A DNA stretch of 64,000 bases from Siphonobacter sp. BAB-5405 (GTDB lineage Bacteria; Bacteroidota; Bacteroidia; Cytophagales; Spirosomataceae). Numbering within the stretch: the first letter of the stretch is position 1; every line of letters begins with the position of its first letter. Position numbers and translations under genes: made by a program. The DNA is taken from assembly GCF_002872335.1 (NCBI RefSeq), contig NZ_NJAG01000014.1, forward strand, positions 52,414-116,413, written 5' to 3'. Under the pieces are notes generated by a model, which was given only the letters and a program-made list of their open reading frames with translations, was not told where the DNA came from and made no database searches. This document shows positions 52,817 to 61,641 of the stretch, one piece after another.

Positions 52817-53839
52817 ATGAGCAATACTAGTAGAAATGCTACTCGAATAGAATCCATCGAATGGTTACGGGGAATTGCCTCCTTAGGTATATGTATAGTA
52901 CATATCTTTTTCACGCTGAATTACTTTGATAGCCAGGACGTTTTTTACCAACGCTACTTCCGTTATTTTCAGGAAATGGGACGATTTTGGGTACCCATGT
53001 TTTTTGTCATCTCAGGGTTCATTATCACGTATTCACTGGATAAGAAAAGTTATTCCTTAAAAGCGTATCCGGTTTTCTGGATTCGTCGGATCATCCGAAT
53101 CCAGATTCCGTATATCGCTTCGTTGGTAATAGCCATGGGCAGCTTATATATCTATTCAGTCGTTTCAGCTAAGGAAACGCCGTCATTGAATTCCAAAAAT
53201 TTGTTACTAAATGCGGTTTACGGCAATGTTTTTCTGGACAGTCCTTGGATTAACCCCGTAGCATGGACTCTATTTATTGAAATTCAGTTTTATACCCTAA
53301 TCGGTCTGATTGTCCCTTTTATACGGGGAAACAAAGTAATTCATACCCTCACTCTATGGCTGGTCTTGTTAACTTGTCTACGTTTCGCTGTGTATGAGGG
53401 AACCGAACGATTTCTGCCCTTCTACTTTGATGTGTTTATGGCGGGTATCTTAAGTTTTAAACGATATAGGGGCTTAATCTCTTGCTCTTCTTTCGCTATA
53501 CAGATGGGTATAGTTCTCGCTCTTATCGCAATGATTCACGGGAAAGCCTATGCACTAGCATCTACTCTAGCGGTACTAGTCATTTTACCTAATTATCAGA
53601 TACCCTTGAAGAGCTTGTACCGATTAGGACAACTATCTTATTCTCTGTATCTGATTCACTGGACGCTGGGTGTGGAAATTCTTCGTAACTGGTTTACACT
53701 AACGTATCCTGCCTCTGGCCCGGTACTGAAAAGTCTAGCTGGACTAAGTATTCTGGGTGTTTGCCTCGCTTTCGCTGCCTTGTTTTATCAGTGCATTGAA
53801 AAACCGGCCATAGCGTTAGCCAGAAGAGTAGTACCATAG
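52817..53839 (+). CDS. Acyltransferase family 3 protein
   Basis: 340 residues and about ten membrane helices. The start IEWLRGIASLGICIVHIFF carries the invariant Arg18 and His29 of the AT3 family. FWVPMFFVISGFIITYSL and the C-terminal LYLIHWTLG are further family marks. Members O-acylate polysaccharides, LPS or small molecules at the inner membrane. No sugar-polymerising genes are adjacent, so the acceptor is unknown. Confidence 0.88.
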   Translation: MSNTSRNATRIESIEWLRGIASLGICIVHIFFTLNYFDSQDVFYQRYFRYFQEMGRFWVPMFFVISGFIITYSLDKKSYSLKAYPVFWIRRIIRIQIPYIASLVIAMGSLYIYSVVSAKETPSLNSKNLLLNAVYGNVFLDSPWINPVAWTLFIEIQFYTLIGLIVPFIRGNKVIHTLTLWLVLLTCLRFAVYEGTERFLPFYFDVFMAGILSFKRYRGLISCSSFAIQMGIVLALIAMIHGKAYALASTLAVLVILPNYQIPLKSLYRLGQLSYSLYLIHWTLGVEILRNWFTLTYPASGPVLKSLAGLSILGVCLAFAALFYQCIEKPAIALARRVVP

Positions 53840-53914
53840 GATAGTGAGCGATAGTCTTTCCTTTCTTCTGAAAATAAAATAAGGTCTATGGCTGAGCGAG
53901 CTATTCTTTTTTCT

Positions 53915-53965
53915 GGAAAGGCAAACATTTTCCCAAGTAATCCGTTGAAGAGTGTTTGTCTTTCC
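53915..53965 (+). other. Stem-loop in the leader of the small secreted protein gene
   Basis: GGAAAGGCAAACA (53915-53927) pairs with TGTTTGTCTTTCC (53953-53965) with one mismatch, and the flanking T and A runs extend the stem. It lies 28 bp before the ATG at 53994 and lacks a T tail on the plus strand, so it looks like a leader structure rather than a terminator. Confidence 0.4.
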
Positions 53966-53993
53966 AAAAAAATTGCTATTTTCGTCCCCGCAA

Positions 53994-54350
53994 ATGAAAA
54001 GTCCACGTTCCATAGCACGGTTATTCAGCTTGTTTCTGGCAAGTGTGTTGCTGATTGCTTCGGTAGCAGTGAAAGGCGTATCGGCGAAAGCATTGCCCTT
54101 GCCTAAAGCTCCTACTGAAAAGTCAGATCAGACTTCTGGTACGCCCAAAGCAACCGTTCAGGCACTCTCCCCGATGGCGACGGTCTCGGTGGCCGATTTT
54201 TCATTTACGCAGGACTTTTACCTGCTACCGCCCTCGGTGTACTGCTTCGAAGTCAGCAAGCAGCAACCTACGTCGGTTGGAATTCCTCAATTCCGACTTC
54301 CTTATCATGAAGTGCTCTTTGAGCATGTGATTTCACCGAACGCTCCCTAG
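53994..54350 (+). CDS. Small secreted protein of unknown function
   Basis: 118 residues from the ATG at 53994. The basic N-terminus MKSPRSIARL and hydrophobic FSLFLASVLLIASVAV are followed by VSAKA, a plausible signal-peptidase I site. The mature part is short and Pro/Ser/Thr-rich, with PPSVYCFEV and PQFRLPYHEVLFEH; it has a single Cys. I recognise no family. It precedes secDF by 112 bp on the same strand, but the gap lacks an evident promoter, so co-transcription is possible. Confidence 0.6.
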   Translation: MKSPRSIARLFSLFLASVLLIASVAVKGVSAKALPLPKAPTEKSDQTSGTPKATVQALSPMATVSVADFSFTQDFYLLPPSVYCFEVSKQQPTSVGIPQFRLPYHEVLFEHVISPNAP

Positions 54351-54462
54351 TCGTTTTTATCCGGATTCTCAATCCCTAGTTTCAATAGTATCCTTTTCCA
54401 ATTGTTTTCTTATTTACTCTGGTTGCGGGCGTAAGTGCTCGTAGCCCAAAGCCAATTTATCC

Positions 54463-57400
54463 ATGCAAAATCGTGGTGTTATAGTGGCTCTAACGGGGAT
54501 TTTTGCCGCGTTGTGCCTCTACTACCTCTCTTTCACGTTCGTATCGCAGGATTACAAGAAAAAAGCGATCGAATACGCTACAGATCCCCGCACGGGCGAA
54601 GTAGACAAAGCTAAAAAACAACGGTATACGGATTCTTTGTGGAAAGAAGATGTATGGCTGGGAAGTACGCTTCAGCAGGTAACCGAGCGTGAACTGAACC
54701 TGGGTCTTGACCTTCAGGGTGGTATGCACGTGATTCTGGAAGTATCTCCGGTAGATATCATCAAATCGCTGGCCGGTAACAGCCGCGATCCCAAGTTCCT
54801 GGAAGCTCTAGCTGTTACGCAGAAAGAGCAGGGTAACTCACAGTCGAACTTTGTCGATGCCTTTGCTCGTAACTTCAAAAGCCTGAATCCCGATAAGAAA
54901 CTGGCGGATGTTTTTGCGAACGCTACGAACCGGGCTACGATCAACTTCCAGACTTCCGATGCGGATGTGGTGAAAATGATCAAAACCGAAGTAGACGGTG
55001 CCGTAGAGCGTGCGTTCCGCGTTATTCAGCAGCGGGTGGATAAATTCGGCGTATCGAACCCGAACATTCAGCGTATCCCGAACTCTGGCCGTATTCAGGT
55101 GGAATTAGCGGGTGTGGATGATCCGGCTCGGGTACGTAAACTGTTGACGGGTTCTGCGAAACTGGAATTCTGCGAAGTATACGAATTGCAGGAATACGCT
55201 CCGGCTCTGGATGGTATTGGTAACATTCTGCTCGAAGAAGAACGGGAACAAAGTGCGGCTTTGAAAAGCCCCGCTACGCAACAAGCTTCCGTAGATACAG
55301 CGGCTAAAGCAAACGGTGGTCTGGCTTCTGCTCTGACGAAAAAAGATTCAGGTGCTGCAAAAAGCGACACTACGCAATCGGCTAACGCAGGTGCTGCTCT
55401 GACGAAACTGTTCATCCCGATGCAGGATGGACTGGGTGTAGCCGTAAAAGATACGCCTCGGGTAAATGCTCTGCTGGCTCGTAACGACGTTCGTACTTTA
55501 CTGCCTTCAGACCTGAACTTTGCCTACGAAGCCAAGCCTCGTACGATCAATAACAAAGACATCATGGCTTTGATCGCGGTAAAACGCGGTCCGAACGGTG
55601 AAGTTCCCCTGGATGGTTCAGTAATCATAAACGCTTCACAAGATTACGATCAGAGCGGTCGCGTGGACGTTTCCATGCAAATGAATCCCGAAGGTGCCCG
55701 TAAATGGAAAAACCTGACGGCTTCTAACATTGGTCGCCGGATTGCCATTTTGCTGGATGGTTATGTACAATCAGCTCCGGTAGTAAACGGTGAAATCCCG
55801 AATGGTAACTCTAGTATCTCTGGAAACTTTACGCTTGAAGAAGGCAAAGATTTAGCCACGGTACTGAAAGCAGGTAAACTGCCCGCTCCGACGACGATCG
55901 TAGAAGAAGCCGTCGTAGGTTCAACGCTGGGTTCAGAAGCCGTGAACGCGGGTATTCTGTCTTCAGTAGTAGGTCTGTTCGTCGTACTGATGTTTATGCT
56001 GGCGTACTATAACCGCTCTGGTTTCATTGCTGACATCGCCCTGCTGATCAACTTGTTCTTCCTGATGGGTATCATGGCGTCGCTAGGTTCAGTATTGACC
56101 TTGCCTGGTATCGCCGGTATCGTACTTTCAATTGGTATGGCTGTGGATGCGAACGTACTGGTCTTTGAACGGATCAAGGAAGAGTTAGCTCTAGGAAAGC
56201 CGATGAAGCTGGCCGTGAGTGACGGTTTCAAAAATGCGACTTCTTCGATCATTGACTCCAATGCTACTACGCTGCTGTCTGGTCTGATCCTGTTGTTCTT
56301 CGGAACGGGTCTGATCCTGGGCTTCGCCGTAACGCTGGTTATCGGTATCTTCACTTCGCTCTTCGCGGTATTCTTCGTAAGCCGGGCGTTGATGGATATC
56401 TGGGTAGAAAAAGGCTGGAAAATCAACTTTGTTTCGGGTCTGACCAAAAACTGGTTCAAAGATTCGGACTTCGATTTCGTATCAAAACGTCGTCTGTACT
56501 ATACCATTTCTTCTGTAATCATTGCGGCCGGTATCCTTTCGGTAGTAATCAAAGGATTCGGATTGGGCGTTGATTTCAAAGGTGGTCGTACCTACGTTGT
56601 ACGTTTTGACAAGAGCATCAGTACCGACGATGTTCGTACGGCTCTGGAAGGACCTTTGGACGGCTCACCTGAAGTAAAAACCTACGGTGGTAGCGGTATC
56701 GGTGGTGATCAGGTACAAATCACGACGGATTACCTGGTAGACCAAACGACGGTAGAAGCCGATCGCGAAGCTCAGAACAAGATTATTCAGGGCGTGAGCA
56801 AAATCGGTAAAGCTGAAATTCTGAGTTCGTCGAAAGTAGGACCTACGATCGCGAATGACATGATTTTCTCGTCGCTGTACTCCATTCTGGCGGGTATTGC
56901 GGTTGTGTTTGGTTACATCCTGCTTCGCTTTAAGAAACTGGCGTTCGGTTACGGAGCAATGGTGGCGGTATCGCACGACGTACTGATTATCCTGGCTATC
57001 TTCTCGATTTTCAACGGCATTCTGCCCTTCTCACTCGATGTAGATCAGTCCTTCGTAGGTGCCTTGCTGACGATCATGGGTTATTCGATGAACGATACGG
57101 TCGTCGTCTTTGACCGCGTTCGGGAATACCTGCGGGAGGGTAGTCCGAAAAACGAAAGTATTCCGACGATTATCAACAACGCCTTGAACTCGACGCTAAG
57201 CCGTACGGCCGTAACGGGTCTTTCAACGATGCTGGTACTGATCGTACTGTTCTTCTTCGGCGGTGAAACGATTCGTGGTTTCTCGTTCGCCATGTTGATC
57301 GGGGTCATCGTAGGTACGTACTCTTCGCTGTTCGTAGCTACGCCAATCGTGGTTGACTTCCTGACGAAAGATCAGGAGCAAAAAGGAGCAGCTCTGGAAG

Positions 57401-57540
57401 TAGCTAAAGTGAATAAGCCTGCGGATAAATTTGCAGTTCCTTCACCCGAAGATTTCCTGATCGAAGGTGAAGAACCACAAGCTGCGGCTGAAAAAGCTAA
57501 AAAAGAGAAGAAAGATCGGATCATCAAGCCGAAACTTTAA
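54463..57540 (+). CDS. secDF: Protein translocase subunit SecDF (fused)
   Basis: 1025 residues, an RND-type membrane protein that uses the proton gradient to pull secreted proteins through SecYEG. SecD and SecF are one polypeptide, as usual in Bacteroidota. The SecD part has TM1, the P1 domain (LNLGLDLQGGMHVILEVSPV, RVDKFGVSNPNIQRI) and a second part with GRRIAILLDGYVQSAPVV. Helix 4 has SIGMAVDANVLVFERIKEE with the key Asp. The SecF half starts GLGVDFKGGRTYVVRFD and has GYSMNDTVVVFDRVREYLRE. The Ala/Gln/Lys linker at about 265-310 and the charged C-terminus are poorly conserved. Confidence 0.96.
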   Translation: MQNRGVIVALTGIFAALCLYYLSFTFVSQDYKKKAIEYATDPRTGEVDKAKKQRYTDSLWKEDVWLGSTLQQVTERELNLGLDLQGGMHVILEVSPVDIIKSLAGNSRDPKFLEALAVTQKEQGNSQSNFVDAFARNFKSLNPDKKLADVFANATNRATINFQTSDADVVKMIKTEVDGAVERAFRVIQQRVDKFGVSNPNIQRIPNSGRIQVELAGVDDPARVRKLLTGSAKLEFCEVYELQEYAPALDGIGNILLEEEREQSAALKSPATQQASVDTAAKANGGLASALTKKDSGAAKSDTTQSANAGAALTKLFIPMQDGLGVAVKDTPRVNALLARNDVRTLLPSDLNFAYEAKPRTINNKDIMALIAVKRGPNGEVPLDGSVIINASQDYDQSGRVDVSMQMNPEGARKWKNLTASNIGRRIAILLDGYVQSAPVVNGEIPNGNSSISGNFTLEEGKDLATVLKAGKLPAPTTIVEEAVVGSTLGSEAVNAGILSSVVGLFVVLMFMLAYYNRSGFIADIALLINLFFLMGIMASLGSVLTLPGIAGIVLSIGMAVDANVLVFERIKEELALGKPMKLAVSDGFKNATSSIIDSNATTLLSGLILLFFGTGLILGFAVTLVIGIFTSLFAVFFVSRALMDIWVEKGWKINFVSGLTKNWFKDSDFDFVSKRRLYYTISSVIIAAGILSVVIKGFGLGVDFKGGRTYVVRFDKSISTDDVRTALEGPLDGSPEVKTYGGSGIGGDQVQITTDYLVDQTTVEADREAQNKIIQGVSKIGKAEILSSSKVGPTIANDMIFSSLYSILAGIAVVFGYILLRFKKLAFGYGAMVAVSHDVLIILAIFSIFNGILPFSLDVDQSFVGALLTIMGYSMNDTVVVFDRVREYLREGSPKNESIPTIINNALNSTLSRTAVTGLSTMLVLIVLFFFGGETIRGFSFAMLIGVIVGTYSSLFVATPIVVDFLTKDQEQKGAALEVAKVNKPADKFAVPSPEDFLIEGEEPQAAAEKAKKEKKDRIIKPKL

Positions 57541-57619
57541 GAAGCGATTTGTGGGTAGTTAAGCCGTAACAGAAGCCATGCTTCCAATCAACGATTGACT
57601 ATCTTACGAGTTATGCATA

Positions 57620-57652
57620 AAACAGGCCTGCCGAACATCGGTAGGCCTGTTT
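57620..57652 (+). terminator. Rho-independent terminator of secDF
   Basis: Hairpin AACAGGCCTGCCG / CGGTAGGCCTGTT (one G-T) with a 4-nt loop and a T-rich tail. Confidence 0.82.
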
Positions 57653-57962
57653 GCTTTACATGAACAAATCGTAATCGGGTAATACGGTTGTTTAGCTCGG
57701 GTTGATTAGAGACAAAACCATTCGCTCTGACAAATAGGAACTTGTCAATAGCGTGTACGTATGCAGGGATTCTTACTACTCTATTGGGCGTAATAGCGAT
57801 GCGGCAAGAAAGCCATTACGGGCGGTACCGGAAGGAATTGGTATCCATGCCAAATGAAATCATTGGTTCAAATGACATGAATTGATTGTAAATATTAGGT
57901 AAGTTTATTGAAAAGGCAAATAGTATTTTGATTTTACAGAAAAAGTCAAAATTTTTATTGAC
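57653..57962. other. Gene-free stretch between secDF and folA
   Basis: About 310 bp between convergent genes. Neither strand has a frame with a plausible start, RNA fold or promoter consensus that I can identify. Confidence 0.5.
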
Positions 57963-58454
57963 TTATCTACGCTGATAGGTAAGAAAAGAGTAGGCAACGG
58001 AATGTTTATCGTCTTGCGGATGATCTTGACGGTGGATTAGGTCAAAGACATCCGTGCTAAATTCAGGAAAATACGCGTCTCCTTTGAATTGGCCATGAAT
58101 GAGAGTAAGTTCCAGCACATGGGCTTTGGGAAGCGTTTCCGAGTAAATCTGAGCCCCGCCCAGTACCATTACTTCTTCTTCATTTTTGTAATAGTCCAGA
58201 GCTTCGTCAATACTGTTCATCACCAGAAACCCAGGATCAACCTGATAATTGGGCTGGCTGGTTACAACGATATTCCCGGTTTTCGACCAAATGCGGTCCG
58301 GCGTGTCGTAGCTTTTCCTGCCCATGATGGTTTTCTTACCCGCAATCAGTCGTTCTACGTGGGCGTGATCGTTGGGTAAAAAAGGCCAGGGGAGAATTCC
58401 ATGATTACCGATGAGGCGATGCTCATCCATGGCGGCTACGAGGGTAATTTTCAT
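57963..58454 (-). CDS. folA: Dihydrofolate reductase
   Basis: 163 residues. Reduces dihydrofolate with NADPH. Family marks are the N-terminal VAAMDEHRLIGNHGILPWPF (active-site region with PW), the NADPH-binding KTIMGRKSYD and VLGGAQIYSETL. The substrate-binding acid, usually Asp or Glu in the LPWxxxxDxxxF motif, is LPWPFLPNDHAHV here, with Asp29. Thymidylate synthase is not adjacent. Confidence 0.92.
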   Translation of the reverse strand: MKITLVAAMDEHRLIGNHGILPWPFLPNDHAHVERLIAGKKTIMGRKSYDTPDRIWSKTGNIVVTSQPNYQVDPGFLVMNSIDEALDYYKNEEEVMVLGGAQIYSETLPKAHVLELTLIHGQFKGDAYFPEFSTDVFDLIHRQDHPQDDKHSVAYSFLTYQRR

Positions 58455-58490
58455 GTGGGCAGTTGGTTACTGGAAAAGACGATTGATCGC

Positions 58491-58498
58491 CAAAAATA
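58491..58498 (-). promoter_or_regulatory. Promoter -7 element for folA
   Basis: TATTTTTG on the minus strand, 36 bp before the folA ATG; no TTG at the usual spacing. Confidence 0.5.
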
Positions 58499-58537
58499 AC
58501 AAGAGTCTCTATACTTGTTATTTTTCGCTCTAAAATG

Positions 58538-58567
58538 AAACTGCCGACTCACAAGAGTCGGCAGTTT
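58538..58567 (-). terminator. Terminator of the AlbA_2-domain gene
   Basis: Perfect hairpin AAACTGCCGACT / AGTCGGCAGTTT with a 6-nt loop, 32 bp after the stop of the minus-strand gene. T-rich but broken tail. Confidence 0.7.
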
Positions 58568-58599
58568 AAATGATATATGCATTGACGTTCCTTTGGTAC

Positions 58600-59283
58600 T
58601 TACGCCGCCATAATGAACTGATCCGCATTTTCATCGGGACGAATCCGTAGTACATTGGCTAAGGTCAGCGTAATCAAGGTTTTGGAAGCCATCCACATGG
58701 GAATATGAGCGATTTGCGAGAAAAGCTGTACTGTAATGCCCGGATGATCACCGAGGTATTTCATCAGTACTTCTTCTTTGTGACCATATTTGAATTTCAC
58801 GTCCTGCACCCGATCCTCCCATTTCAAAATTTGCCGTACTTCTTTGCTGGCCTGAATGGAACGATCATTAACGCGTACGTACGTCTTCTTTTCCTGCTGA
58901 GCTGGATCCAGGCTAACGTAGTGAGGGCGTTGCTGGCTACGCGGAATGCGGAACACAAGCACTTCGCGTTCATTTTCTACGTAGACACGTTCAAGGGTAT
59001 ATTCAATTGCAGGAAAGCAATATTTTTCGAGGGCCCGGCACAAAATGAATTCATCATCGTCGGCGAACTTCAAACCCGGTATCGACTTATCATCACCGAC
59101 GCCTACTAACAGAATGCCACCCTGGGTATTCGCAAAAGCCACCACCTCGCGGATAATCTTCTCAGGATGGTTCGCTTTTAGCTTAAATTCCAGCCGCTCA
59201 TTTTCTCCTTTCTTCACCAGTTCTTTCAAGGCTCGAAGATCCATCGTGCCTCGTACACTGCGGGTGGCAGTTTTTTCCGCCAT
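58600..59283 (-). CDS. AlbA_2 (Schlafen-type) domain protein
   Basis: 227 residues from the ATG at 59283; ATGs at 59310 and 59304 are alternatives. The frame further upstream overlaps the -7 element and is rejected. The domain begins NERLEFKLKANHPEKIIREV and continues AFANTQGGILLVGVGDDKSI, the signature of the AlbA_2 / divergent AAA_4 domain, often called a putative ATP- or DNA-binding protein. The C-terminal part (about 165-227) is a predicted winged helix. This stand-alone arrangement is common in Bacteroidota and has no known function. It is divergent from crtZ. Confidence 0.8.
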   Translation of the reverse strand: MAEKTATRSVRGTMDLRALKELVKKGENERLEFKLKANHPEKIIREVVAFANTQGGILLVGVGDDKSIPGLKFADDDEFILCRALEKYCFPAIEYTLERVYVENEREVLVFRIPRSQQRPHYVSLDPAQQEKKTYVRVNDRSIQASKEVRQILKWEDRVQDVKFKYGHKEEVLMKYLGDHPGITVQLFSQIAHIPMWMASKTLITLTLANVLRIRPDENADQFIMAA

Positions 59284-59328
59284 TCCCGACCAGCCATCCT
59301 TCATGACCATCGTAGTTAGAGGGTTTCC

Positions 59329-59336
59329 CAAATTTA
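59329..59336 (-). promoter_or_regulatory. Promoter -7 element for the AlbA_2-domain gene
   Basis: TAAATTTG on the minus strand, 45 bp before the ATG at 59283. This position makes starts upstream of about 59320 unlikely. Confidence 0.5.
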
Positions 59337-59469
59337 ACCAATCCTCTAAAAGAAAAAAGGGTTCAGAGGAAATTATTTTTATACGTATAAAATGCTTTTC
59401 CTTCCGGGAAAATTCCAAACATTTTACTCTATTTTGCCGTTACCACTCACAGCATCACTCTTTTATCCA

Positions 59470-59925
59470 ATGGAATGGGTTTGGAATATCCTGATTGTTA
59501 TAGGGACATTTTTACTAATGGAAGCAGTAGCCTGGTCGACGCATAAGTACGTTATGCACGGCTGGTTATGGTCCTGGCACGAGGACCATCATCATCCCCA
59601 TGCTGGCTTTTTTGAGAAGAACGATTATTTCGCCGTAGTGTTTGCCACGGTAGCTATTTCTTTAATTCTAATCGGTAGCGAAGTGCCTTCCGTGCGGTTT
59701 TTATTGTGGGTAGGCATTGGCGTAACGGCATACGGACTTTTCTATTTCATCTTCCACGACATCATCGTGCACCGGCGAGTCAAGATCAAATTCGTAGCCC
59801 GTTCCCGCTACATGAAACGCATCATGCGGGCCCATTATATCCACCATAAAGTACACACCAAACAAGGTGCCCAGGCCTTCGGCTTTCTATACGCTCCGAA
59901 GAAGTTTGAGCAGGAGAAAATGTAG
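59470..59925 (+). CDS. crtZ: Beta-carotene hydroxylase (CrtZ-type)
   Basis: 151 residues from the ATG at 59470, the usual length. It belongs to the fatty-acid-hydroxylase superfamily and hydroxylates beta-carotene rings to zeaxanthin with O2. The di-iron His clusters are HKYVMH (25-30), HEDHH (37-41), FHDIIVHRR (96-103) and AHYIHHK (121-127). Three to four membrane helices are present. No other carotenoid gene (crtB, crtI, crtY) lies nearby. Cells of this lineage are commonly yellow or pink, which fits a zeaxanthin-type pigment (inference). Confidence 0.88.
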   Translation: MEWVWNILIVIGTFLLMEAVAWSTHKYVMHGWLWSWHEDHHHPHAGFFEKNDYFAVVFATVAISLILIGSEVPSVRFLLWVGIGVTAYGLFYFIFHDIIVHRRVKIKFVARSRYMKRIMRAHYIHHKVHTKQGAQAFGFLYAPKKFEQEKM

Positions 59926-59936
59926 ATAGTTTACAG

Positions 59937-60070
59937 TTTGCGGTTTTCTGTTTTCAGTTAAAAAGCGAGGGCCTTCCAAAATCTGGAAGGCCCTCGCTTT
60001 TTAACTGAAACAAGCTTTGTAATTACAGTTTAACATGGATTCCAAACAACTGAAAACAGAAAACCGCAAA
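59937..60070. repeat. Nested perfect inverted repeats between crtZ and ffh
   Basis: The inner hairpin has perfect 26-bp arms (59952-59977 and 59985-60010, core GCGAGGGCCTTCC / GGAAGGCCCTCGC) and a 7-nt loop. It is an evident bidirectional terminator. Outer arms (59937-59959 and 60048-60070, core TGCGGTTTTCTGTTTTC) are also perfect over 23 bp. The left outer arm overlaps the inner arm, so two alternative folds compete. Confidence 0.88.
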
Positions 60071-60083
60071 TTGAAAACGCAAC

Positions 60084-61409
60084 TTATTTCTTCAACATAT
60101 TCGGCAGTTTGATTTTGCCGTCTTGTACTTTGTTCATTGTTTTCATCATCTTCCGCATTTCCTCGAACTGCTTCATCAGGTTGTTTACCTGCTGAATGCT
60201 CGTACCCGAACCGGTAGCAATCCGGCGGCGACGTGAACCGTCGATCAGATCGGGATTCTTGCGTTCTTTCAGCGTCATGGAGCTGATGATGGCTTCGATG
60301 GGTTTAAACGAGTCATTGCTAATGTCTACGTCTTTAATCGCACCGCCCAGGCCGGGAATCATGCCCATCAAATCCTTGATGTTACCCATCTTCTTGATTT
60401 GCTGAAGCTGCGAGTAAAAATCCTCGAAGTTGAACTGGTTTTGACGAATCTGTTTGTTGATGCGGTTCGCTTCTTCTTCGTCGAAGGCTTGCTGAGCCCG
60501 TTCTACCAGCGACAGCACGTCACCCATGCCGAGAATCCGGCTGGCCATCCGATCGGGGTAGAAAATGTCGAGATCTTCCATTTTCTCACCCGTCGACATG
60601 TACTTGATGGGCTTGCTCACCACCTGACGAATCGAAAGGGCTGCACCCCCGCGAGAATCCCCGTCGAGTTTGGTCAGTACAACTCCGTCGAAGTTCAGAC
60701 GATCGTTGAACGTCTTGGCCGTATTTACTGCATCCTGACCCGTCATCGAATCCACGACGAAAAGCGTTTCCGTCGGCTCAATGGCCTTCTTCACGTTTTC
60801 TACTTCCTGCATCATGGCCTCATCAATCGCCAGACGACCCGCGGTATCAATGATGACTACGTTCTTGGAGTTTTTCTTCGCGTACTCAACGGCGTTGCGG
60901 GCAATTTCAACGGCGTTCTTATTATCAGGTTCCGCGTAAACTTCAACGCCGATCTGCTCACCCAGGGTTTGAAGCTGGGCAATAGCGGCCGGGCGATAGA
61001 TGTCACAGGCGGCTACAATCACCTGCCGACCTTGCTTCTTAATGTTATGGGCCAGTTTACCCGTAAACGTCGTTTTACCCGATCCTTGCAGACCGGCAAT
61101 CAGGACGATCGCAGGAGAACCTTTGAGGTTGACACTTTCCGCCTGACCACCCATGAGTTCGGTCAGCTTGTCGTGTACAATTTTTACCAGCATCTGGCCG
61201 GGCTCCACCGCAATCATGATCTTCTGACCGATGGCTTCCTCCCGGATCTGATCCGTAATATCTTTGGCTACTTTAAAGTTAACGTCGGCATCAGTAAGGG
61301 CCCGGCGAATTTCTTTCACCGTCGAAGCTACGTTGACATCGGTAATCTTTCCGCTCCCTTTGAGGGTACGGATGGCTTTATTGAGCTTGTCCTGTAAATT
61401 ATCAAACAT
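60084..61409 (-). CDS. ffh: Signal recognition particle protein Ffh
   Basis: 441 residues. The SRP54 GTPase binds signal peptides of nascent chains and delivers them to FtsY. The N domain (1-90) is followed by the G domain with GLQGSGKTTF (106-115), VDTAGR-like VIIDTAGRLAID, TKLDGDSRGG and the closing GMGDVLSLVE. The Met-rich M domain (about 300-430, QQIKKMGNIKDLMGMIPGLG and GSGTSIQQVNNLMKQF) holds the RNA and signal-peptide sites. No 4.5S RNA gene is seen in the window. Confidence 0.96.
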   Translation of the reverse strand: MFDNLQDKLNKAIRTLKGSGKITDVNVASTVKEIRRALTDADVNFKVAKDITDQIREEAIGQKIMIAVEPGQMLVKIVHDKLTELMGGQAESVNLKGSPAIVLIAGLQGSGKTTFTGKLAHNIKKQGRQVIVAACDIYRPAAIAQLQTLGEQIGVEVYAEPDNKNAVEIARNAVEYAKKNSKNVVIIDTAGRLAIDEAMMQEVENVKKAIEPTETLFVVDSMTGQDAVNTAKTFNDRLNFDGVVLTKLDGDSRGGAALSIRQVVSKPIKYMSTGEKMEDLDIFYPDRMASRILGMGDVLSLVERAQQAFDEEEANRINKQIRQNQFNFEDFYSQLQQIKKMGNIKDLMGMIPGLGGAIKDVDISNDSFKPIEAIISSMTLKERKNPDLIDGSRRRRIATGSGTSIQQVNNLMKQFEEMRKMMKTMNKVQDGKIKLPNMLKK

Positions 61410-61570
61410 GGTTAGTAAAGAATACTAAAGCGTAAGGTCTGTAGATTGGAAAAGGCTTTGGCTAAACCTTCAAAAAATTCATATTCAGCGTATGACTTCG
61501 AATTTTTTTGGCAAAGGTACCATTCACAAACGACTATTTGAATAGATAAAATCCCATAAATGGTTTTTTT

Positions 61571-61602
61571 TTGGCTTGATTTCACCGTCCTGCTTACCTT
61601 TG
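61571..61602 (+). promoter_or_regulatory. Promoter of icd
   Basis: TTG (61571-61573), 21-nt spacer, TACCTTTG (61595-61602), 39 bp before the icd ATG at 61642. Confidence 0.72.
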
Positions 61603-61641
61603 GGGTTCAATTCATTACCTGACTCTTTCCGACGTCTAATC

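Noticed and set aside
57653..57962. Possible ncRNA in the secDF-folA gap
   Set aside because: No promoter element, no long stem and no resemblance to 6S, tmRNA, RNase P or SRP RNA was found.
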